19,374 nucleotides of DNA from UBA4416 sp043718985 (GTDB lineage: Bacteria > Bacteroidota > Bacteroidia > B-17B0 > Aurantibacillaceae). A program made the position numbers and the translations under genes. The stretch covers positions 1-19,374 of the forward strand of contig JAYSUQ010000035.1 of assembly GCA_043718985.1 (NCBI GenBank), in the 5' to 3' direction. Every line of letters starts with the position of its first letter. Position 1 is the first letter of the stretch. Below the pieces are notes generated by a model. The model did not search any database, was not told where the DNA came from, and saw nothing but the letters and a program-made list of their open reading frames with translations. Positions 14,131 to 19,374 of the stretch are shown here, piece by piece.

Positions 14131-16806
14131 TTAATTGATAATTAATTTTTTAGTTACTTTTTGACCATCTAAAATTAACGAAACTACATACATACCAGCG
14201 GTTAAATTTGAGTTTTTGTTTACAATGTATTTACTTGCTATACCTGCATTTGATTTAAAGTTAGATTTTTCTACCAAACGGCCTGTAATATCAGTTACTA
14301 AAACCTCAACATTTGAATTAACGGGTGATGTAAACTCAATTGTAGATGTTGAAGATGTTGGGTTAGGATAAATTGATAATCCAATTGTGTTTTCTAATTC
14401 ATTAATGCCAACAACTCCTGATAAATTAAAATTATCAATGTAAACGTTTTGAGCAGTTGTTTTATCAACCGTGTATACTATTTTTAATTTAACATCGCGT
14501 TTACCTATTAATGCATTATTAATTAAAATTGTGTTTGGTGTAAAAGTTTTCCATTTTGAATTTACCGAACCACTTACAGGAAAGTAGGGAGCAGACAGAA
14601 TACCAGCAGATTGAGTAGCCATAGTACCATCAAGAGGAAAAGTAACATTTGTTATTTTATTCCAAGTACCACCACAGTTAGTAGAATATTGTAACTCAAA
14701 AGATGGAGTAAATGTTGACGTAGTTGTAGCCTTAGCTGGCGCAGAAAAATCTAAACTTAAACTAATAGCTGTTACATTTGTAAAGTTATATTGGCGCGTT
14801 TCAATAGCATCAATTGCACCATTAAATACGTTTGTTTTAGATGCATTTAACAAGCCTAAACAAGCTGTTTGTGATGCAGTAGCAACTAATGTACTACTAT
14901 ATGGTACTAATTCCCAAGTTGGTGTTCCAAAATCAGTGTTAACAATGTTCCATCCGTATGGTAAACCATTTTCAAAATCTTCGTTACTTAATACTTCAGC
15001 ATCATAAGAATTCCATTTAACATTAATTGTTGAGTATGTCTTAGTACTTTGCCCTTGTGCATTGGTTACTGTTAAAACAACAGGGTAAACACCAGGCGTT
15101 GCATAGTTTACAATTTCCGATGAGTTTGACGATGACGATGGTGTACCACCCGTAAAATTCCAATTGTAAGTATCTACAACTCCATTGTATGAAACATCTT
15201 TAAAGGTAATGTTTTGCCCCATACACGTTGTGCTTGTATTAAAAGAAAAATCGGCAATTGGCGCACAAGGTGTTGCTACTAAATTATCTACACCTGTGTA
15301 TGCTAAATTAGCAGCACTTACTAAGTTCATACGAGATGTGTTTGTTTCAATAGATGTTCTCATTTTAGTACGTTGCCCATCTGTAAACATTTTAGGGCAA
15401 CGAGAGTAATCCATAATGTTTTCTAAATTAGGACGAATGGTATCGCAACCTGCAAAACCAACATTTAAATAATAATCTTCATATTCACCATCGTTTACTA
15501 ACATTGCTGGGTCGGTAATTATAGCGCCATCGTTAGCTATAACACGCATTAATATTTTTTTATCTGCTGTAAAATTATACGTAAACGTAGTAACTTGCGA
15601 GCCCATTACTGTTGTTGTTTGAGAGTATATTGATTCAGTTAAATCAAAAACACCATTGGCATTTAAATCTAAATAAACTGCAACAGCATTAGCCGATGAA
15701 ACAGATTGTGTTGTAGCAACCGAAAATGTGCGTACTCCTTTTTTTACATTAACCTGACGTAAATTAATTAAATTAGAATATTCGCCTTTTGTACCGTTAG
15801 ACGTTAATGTTTTAGTTGCTATTGCGGTTCCTGTTTTTACAGATACAATAGTTCTTAACGAATCTTTAATTGAAGTGAAAGAAATTGTATCAATTGCAAC
15901 CTTTGTAATATCGGTATTTCCTTTTGGTATTGTAACTGTTGGAGCTGTAGGAAATAACTCAACTTGACGACATGTAGATAACTGACCATCAGTTACCGGT
16001 GTATCAGTTACTCCATCATCTCCACAAGCACCTTTACCTGCATCATTAGCATTACCAAATGTGTGAGATAAACTTAACCAATGCCCTGCTTCGTGACTTA
16101 ACGAACGAACCGCTTCGTAATTACTCAAATAAGAAGCAGTATAAACAATTGCATCGGCAGCAGGCACTGGTGATGAACCTGGCTTGTAGGTGTATCCAAC
16201 GGTTGTTAACCCAGGCTCTCCACCTGCAATACTTGTAACAATATAAATGTTCATATATTTATTAGGATTCCAGCTATTTGCAGCTAATGTGCTGTATTTG
16301 TAATTAAAAATAGCAGTGTTTTGGGCCCAAAAAGTATTACCATCTAAATGACGAACAATACCATTGGTGCAATTACCTAATGGGTCTTTTTTTGCCAATA
16401 CAAAACGTATTTTTAAGTTTTTATATATATTAATAAATAATGGGTCAATTTGCGAAACATCTGGTCCGTTTTTAGAATAATCGTTATTCATGTTGCCAAT
16501 TATTCGAACAAAGCTACTGTCAGCTAAATTTGCACCAGTACCTATAGCTTCGCCTGAGTGTAACACATGAAAAACTACAGGTATTGTGTAAATAATGTTG
16601 GTATCAACCATTACTTTTGCAAGTTGGTTAGCGTTGTTTCTGGTAATTTCGGCAGCTTGGGCAGCCTCAACTTGTTGTTTATAACCAGGTAAAGTACGCA
16701 TGTGGTATGCTTCCATTTCATCTGTACCGCATATTTTAACGTTGTTTTGCGCGTAACTGTTTGTTAAACTAAATAAAGCAAGTGCTCCAAGTATAATTTT
16801 TTTCAT
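14131..16806 (-). CDS. Secreted M43-type metalloprotease with GEVED, PKD and T9SS domains
   Basis: This is an 891-residue predicted extracellular zinc metalloprotease (pappalysin/cytophagalysin-like). It has a signal peptide at 1-19, ending SYAQ, and a propeptide with CGTDEM at 26-31 whose Cys26 could be a cysteine switch. The catalytic region starts at IPVVFHVLH (75-83). The zinc motif HEAGHWLSLSH occupies 238-248 (His238, Glu239, His242, His248). The Met-turn NIMDYS is at 463-468. Between them lies a GEVED-like domain (about 318-450, ending NDGEYEDYYLNV). A PKD domain follows (about 515-598), then a jelly-roll/MAM-like region (about 605-797) and a type IX secretion sorting domain (806-891; IYPNPTSS, GMYVVSL). 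It is transcribed alone from its own promoter. The substrate is unknown. Confidence 0.9.
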   Translation of the reverse strand: MKKIILGALALFSLTNSYAQNNVKICGTDEMEAYHMRTLPGYKQQVEAAQAAEITRNNANQLAKVMVDTNIIYTIPVVFHVLHSGEAIGTGANLADSSFVRIIGNMNNDYSKNGPDVSQIDPLFINIYKNLKIRFVLAKKDPLGNCTNGIVRHLDGNTFWAQNTAIFNYKYSTLAANSWNPNKYMNIYIVTSIAGGEPGLTTVGYTYKPGSSPVPAADAIVYTASYLSNYEAVRSLSHEAGHWLSLSHTFGNANDAGKGACGDDGVTDTPVTDGQLSTCRQVELFPTAPTVTIPKGNTDITKVAIDTISFTSIKDSLRTIVSVKTGTAIATKTLTSNGTKGEYSNLINLRQVNVKKGVRTFSVATTQSVSSANAVAVYLDLNANGVFDLTESIYSQTTTVMGSQVTTFTYNFTADKKILMRVIANDGAIITDPAMLVNDGEYEDYYLNVGFAGCDTIRPNLENIMDYSRCPKMFTDGQRTKMRTSIETNTSRMNLVSAANLAYTGVDNLVATPCAPIADFSFNTSTTCMGQNITFKDVSYNGVVDTYNWNFTGGTPSSSSNSSEIVNYATPGVYPVVLTVTNAQGQSTKTYSTINVKWNSYDAEVLSNEDFENGLPYGWNIVNTDFGTPTWELVPYSSTLVATASQTACLGLLNASKTNVFNGAIDAIETRQYNFTNVTAISLSLDFSAPAKATTTSTFTPSFELQYSTNCGGTWNKITNVTFPLDGTMATQSAGILSAPYFPVSGSVNSKWKTFTPNTILINNALIGKRDVKLKIVYTVDKTTAQNVYIDNFNLSGVVGINELENTIGLSIYPNPTSSTSTIEFTSPVNSNVEVLVTDITGRLVEKSNFKSNAGIASKYIVNKNSNLTAGMYVVSLILDGQKVTKKLIIN

Positions 16807-16851
16807 TTTTATATTTATTAATTATATTATTAATTTGGGGAATTAACCTCA

Positions 16852-16882
16852 CAAACTTAACTAATTATTTATGGTTATCAAA
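16852..16882 (-). promoter_or_regulatory. Promoter of the metalloprotease gene (TTTG-N19-TAAGTTTG)
   Basis: On the minus strand TTTG (16879-16882) is followed 19 bases later by TAAGTTTG (16852-16859), an exact match to the Bacteroidota consensus at both elements. Transcription would start near 16845, about 39 bases before the ATG whose first base is 16806. This is the best promoter in the window. Confidence 0.75.
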
Positions 16883-16942
16883 AATATTGTTAATTTTTAT
16901 AAGTAAATTGTTAGTTAAAAACTGCTTTATTTTACAAAATTC

Positions 16943-16978
16943 AAAAAATTTACTTAATTTCTTTCCAATTAAGTAAAT
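16943..16978 (-). terminator. AT-rich terminator overlapping the end of tcdA
   Basis: A perfect 12-bp stem (arms 16948-16959 and 16967-16978) with a 7-base loop (TCTTTCC on the + strand) spans the last codons and stop codon of tcdA. On the minus strand it is followed directly by a run of T, so it has terminator geometry. The stem is nearly all A/T. A 10-base copy of the outer arm (TAAGTAAATT) recurs at 16900-16909 and could give a competing pairing. Termination is inferred from structure only. Confidence 0.55.
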
Positions 16979-17690
16979 CGCGAATTACAACCGACGCGCA
17001 TGCTAAACCAAAAGCGGCTGGTATGTATGACATGGTGCCGTATGCCGATTTTTTAAAATTTGACCCATCAGTTACCATAATTGATTTTTTATCGGGTAGT
17101 TCGGTCGAAAAAACTGCTTTAACACCTTTTTTTATTCCAACTTCTTTTAATCGTTTGCGCAAGTAATAAGCCATAGGGCAATGGCAGGTTTTACTCACAT
17201 CATCAACCTTAACTTGTGTGGGGTCTAGCTTACCACCAGCTCCCATTGATGATACAATGTTTAATCCATTATCTAAAGCTGTTTTTATTAAATTAACTTT
17301 TGGAGTAATGCTATCAATGGCATCTACTACATAATCAAATTTTTGTTGTAGTAATAAAATCATTTTTTCGGGATCTTGAAATTCATCAATAACCGTTAAT
17401 TTAATTTCGGGGTTAATTTGCAACAAGCGTTCTTGCATTAATTTTGCTTTGCTTAAGCCATGTGTGGTTGCTAAGGCTTGCAATTGCCTGTTACGGTTTG
17501 TAGGATCAACTACATCGCCATCAACAATTGTTAGGTTGCCAACACCTGCACGCCCAATTGCCTCGGCGGCATAAGAGCCTACGCCACCTAAACCAACTAT
17601 TAAAACATGGGCATTTTGCAACACATCAATTCCTACTTGGCCAACTAATAATTTAGTGCGTTGTTTCCAATGGTCTTTATCGTTAGTCAT
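16950..17690 (-). CDS. tcdA: tRNA threonylcarbamoyladenosine dehydratase
   Basis: TcdA is an E1-like (ThiF/MoeB/HesA) enzyme that uses ATP to cyclise the t6A modification at tRNA position 37 to ct6A. The 246 residues show the nucleotide-binding GLGGVGSYAAEAIGRAG (33-49), an acidic strand end IVDGDVVDPTN (55-65) followed by RNRQ, the DAIDS segment (about 123-127) and the TcdA-typical SSMGAGGKLDPTQ (147-159). The C-terminal FGLACASVVIRDLL is also characteristic. The SSMGAGGKLDP block and the lack of a MoeB-type zinc CxxC pair favour TcdA over ThiF or MoeB. Its ATG overlaps the upstream stop by one base (TAATG), so translation is probably coupled. Confidence 0.92.
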   Translation of the reverse strand: MTNDKDHWKQRTKLLVGQVGIDVLQNAHVLIVGLGGVGSYAAEAIGRAGVGNLTIVDGDVVDPTNRNRQLQALATTHGLSKAKLMQERLLQINPEIKLTVIDEFQDPEKMILLLQQKFDYVVDAIDSITPKVNLIKTALDNGLNIVSSMGAGGKLDPTQVKVDDVSKTCHCPMAYYLRKRLKEVGIKKGVKAVFSTELPDKKSIMVTDGSNFKKSAYGTMSYIPAAFGLACASVVIRDLLNWKEIK

Positions 17691-18334
17691 TATTTTGTTT
17701 TAAACACATTATTAAAATTATCATTTATTTGTGTTTTAAGCAATTCACTATCTGTATTAAATTTTTGGGATGCTAGTTTATATACATCAGCAATTAATAA
17801 ATCTTTTTTATCGTCGGTTTCAAAAAACAGTTTATTTAAAACTACTTTAGTAAGTTTTGTTTTGTATAAAAATGGGGTTGATACTGATACGTAAAATCCT
17901 TTATTAATTAATTGTTGCGCTAGCTCATCGGTTTTGTTAAACCCGTGCATAATAAGTGGTATTTTAGATAAATAAGGTTTGCAAATTCCCACAACTTCAT
18001 CAAACGCTTTAACACAATGTATAATTACTGGCTTTTGGTGTTTAGCCGCAAGAGTTAATTGTGTTTCGAAACAAAATTTTTGTTTACGAAAATCGGTTTT
18101 CGATAGTTTATCTAAACCGCATTCGCCAATTGCAAAACAATTTTTGTTGTTAATTAATTTTTCTAAATCGGGTAGTTTTGTTTCGTTAAACAATAACGTA
18201 TCCCAAGGGTGCACTCCAATTGAGTATGGCTTTTTGAGTTCGTATATTTTATCAAAACCAAAACGGTTATTAAATAAAAACACACCATCATTTGTTAATG
18301 AGTGGTGTGTGTGTAAGTTTATGTATGGTATCAT
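17690..18334 (-). CDS. Short TatD-family metal-dependent hydrolase
   Basis: This is a predicted TIM-barrel metallohydrolase of the TatD family (deoxyribonuclease-like; substrate here unknown). Metal-ligand positions are recognisable: HTH at residues 8-10 in YINLHTHH, Glu71 in AIGECGLD, His106 in PVIIHCVKA, His130 in IMHGFN and Asp174 in FETDD. SIGVHPWD (38-45) is also family-typical. At 214 residues it is clearly shorter than E. coli TatD (about 260), mainly after the ETD motif. It lies 60 bases downstream of the alpha-oxoamine synthase gene and overlaps tcdA by one base, so the three are probably one operon. Confidence 0.85.
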   Translation of the reverse strand: MIPYINLHTHHSLTNDGVFLFNNRFGFDKIYELKKPYSIGVHPWDTLLFNETKLPDLEKLINNKNCFAIGECGLDKLSKTDFRKQKFCFETQLTLAAKHQKPVIIHCVKAFDEVVGICKPYLSKIPLIMHGFNKTDELAQQLINKGFYVSVSTPFLYKTKLTKVVLNKLFFETDDKKDLLIADVYKLASQKFNTDSELLKTQINDNFNNVFKTK

Positions 18335-18394
18335 TTGTTTCGTATTTACACTTCGCTTAACGTAACAAAGTTGTTTTGTTTTTAAAAAGTTATT

Positions 18395-19374
18395 TTAAAG
18401 TTGCTGAGCAAATCCTTCTCTAATACTATCGGCTGCATAAACACCACCATATAACTTATCTTTAATTTTAGAAAACGATTCGATTGTTACTTTAACATCT
18501 TCGGATGTGTGAACGGCTGTTGGAATTAATCGTAAAATTATCATTCCTTTTGGTATAACTGGGTAAACTACCATTGAACAAAATATACCAAAATTTTCGC
18601 GCAAATCAATTACCATATTTGTTGCTTCGGGTATTGAGCCTCGCATATAAACTGGTGTTACGGGTGTGTTGGTTACGCCAATATCAAAGCCCGCATCTAC
18701 TAATCCTTTTTGTAATTCGTTAGATATGCTCCATAATTTGGTGCGGTATTCGGGATGCGCATTTATTAACTCTAATCGTTTTAATAAACCAACAACTAAT
18801 GGCATTGGTAATGATTTAGCAAAAATTTGAGAGCGCATATTGTAACGCAAAAACGTTACAACTTGTTTTGTTGAGCTAATAAAGCCGCCTATTAACGCAA
18901 ACGATTTTGCAAATGTTCCAAAGTAAATATCTATTCCATCTTGGCAGCCCTGCTCTTCGCCAGTACCACCGCCAGTTGGGCCCATTGTACCAATACCGTG
19001 CGCATCATCAACAAATAAACGAAAGGTATATTTTGCTTTTAAGGCTACTATTTCTTTTAGCTTTCCTTGGTCTCCACGCATTCCAAAAACACCTTCGGTA
19101 ATAACTAAAATACCACCGCCTGTTGTTTCTACTAATTTTTTAGCTCTTTCTAGTTGCTTTTCGCAATCATCAACATCGTTATGCTTAAATACAAAACGCT
19201 TACCCATGTGTAATCTAACACCATCTAAAATACAGGCGTGGCTTTCGGCATCGTAAACTATTACATCGCGTCTATCAACCAAGGCATCAATTGCCGATAC
19301 CATTGCTTGGTAACCAAAATTACATAAAATAGAATCTTCTTTTTTTGCTAGTTTAGATAACCCTTTTTCTAACT
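18395..19374 (-). CDS. PLP-dependent alpha-oxoamine synthase, 5' end missing
   Basis: The reading frame is open to the window edge (first whole codon at 19370-19372), so the N-terminus is outside; a Met at 19301-19303 is internal. It belongs to the alpha-oxoamine synthase family of fold-type I PLP enzymes, which condense an amino acid with an acyl-CoA. Seen in order are FGYQAM, the PLP-stacking histidine in ESHACILDG, TEGVFGMRGD, VDDAHGIGTMG and the Schiff-base lysine in YFGTFAKSFA (codon 18905-18907). NMRSQIFAKSLPMP and VYPVIPKG follow. Within the family, serine palmitoyltransferase (sphingolipids, common in Bacteroidota), 2-amino-3-ketobutyrate CoA ligase and BioF are candidates. The Bacteroidota-type C-terminus makes a serine palmitoyltransferase-like role most likely, but not certain. 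Confidence 0.85.
   Translation of the reverse strand, partial: LEKGLSKLAKKEDSILCNFGYQAMVSAIDALVDRRDVIVYDAESHACILDGVRLHMGKRFVFKHNDVDDCEKQLERAKKLVETTGGGILVITEGVFGMRGDQGKLKEIVALKAKYTFRLFVDDAHGIGTMGPTGGGTGEEQGCQDGIDIYFGTFAKSFALIGGFISSTKQVVTFLRYNMRSQIFAKSLPMPLVVGLLKRLELINAHPEYRTKLWSISNELQKGLVDAGFDIGVTNTPVTPVYMRGSIPEATNMVIDLRENFGIFCSMVVYPVIPKGMIILRLIPTAVHTSEDVKVTIESFSKIKDKLYGGVYAADSIREGFAQQL

Noticed and set aside
17979..18365. 128-codon + strand ORF opposite the TatD-like gene
   Set aside because: The minus-strand frame has metal-ligand motifs of a known family, whereas this frame shows Ser/Cys/Asn-rich antisense composition and no recognisable motif.
18364..18380. Hairpin AACAAA / TTTGTT in the gap between the alpha-oxoamine synthase and TatD-like genes
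   Set aside because: A T-run follows only on the plus strand, while both genes are on the minus strand, so it does not separate them.
1..19374. CRISPR arrays, tRNA or rRNA genes, insertion sequences, prophage or toxin-antitoxin genes
   Set aside because: I looked for regularly spaced repeats, tRNA-like cloverleaf ends, transposase motifs and small paired ORFs and saw none.

Overview
The window comes from an AT-rich member of the Bacteroidota. Four things support this: an S10/spc/alpha ribosomal superoperon whose genes mostly lack Shine-Dalgarno sequences; promoters of the TTTG-N19/20-TAnnTTTG type; a large secreted protease with a type IX secretion C-terminal sorting domain; and a DUF4369/DUF5106-type thioredoxin-fold protein. 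The exact order cannot be fixed from the sequence; Flavobacteriales or a relative is plausible.

Positions 1-10832 (+ strand) hold the tail of the S10 operon (end of rplV, then rpsC, rplP, rpmC, rpsQ), the spc operon (rplN, rplX, rplE, rpsN, rpsH, rplF, rplR, rpsE, rpmD, rplO, secY, infA, rpmJ) and the alpha operon (rpsM, rpsK, rpsD, rpoA, rplQ). They run without a recognisable internal terminator and end at a strong intrinsic terminator at 10852-10888. No adk or map lies between secY and infA. Two genes too short for a 60-codon cut-off, rpmD (59 codons) and rpmJ (38 codons), are present and intact. The proteins whose families have zinc-ribbon forms (S14, S4, L36) are here all forms lacking the metal ligands.

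Positions 10833-13240 (+ strand) hold a dyad-rich regulatory region, an exported thioredoxin-fold protein with a CGHC active site, and a 3-methyladenine DNA glycosylase I (tag). Positions 13288-19374 (- strand) hold a membrane-anchored TPR-like protein, a large secreted M43-type metalloprotease with its own promoter and terminator, and a probable operon of an alpha-oxoamine synthase (cut by the window edge), a short TatD-type hydrolase and the tRNA t6A dehydratase TcdA.

Most of the window is ordinary housekeeping DNA, and I see no unknown multi-gene system, CRISPR array, tRNA, rRNA or insertion sequence. The points most worth a second look are: a GEVED-like domain apparently inserted inside the protease catalytic domain; two perfect dyads and a cluster of CAAATT/AATTTG hexamers before the thioredoxin-fold gene; a perfect 21-bp inverted repeat between rpoA and rplQ; and canonical AAGGAGG sites in front of only rplE and rplF. 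No stretch longer than 300 bases lacks a gene.
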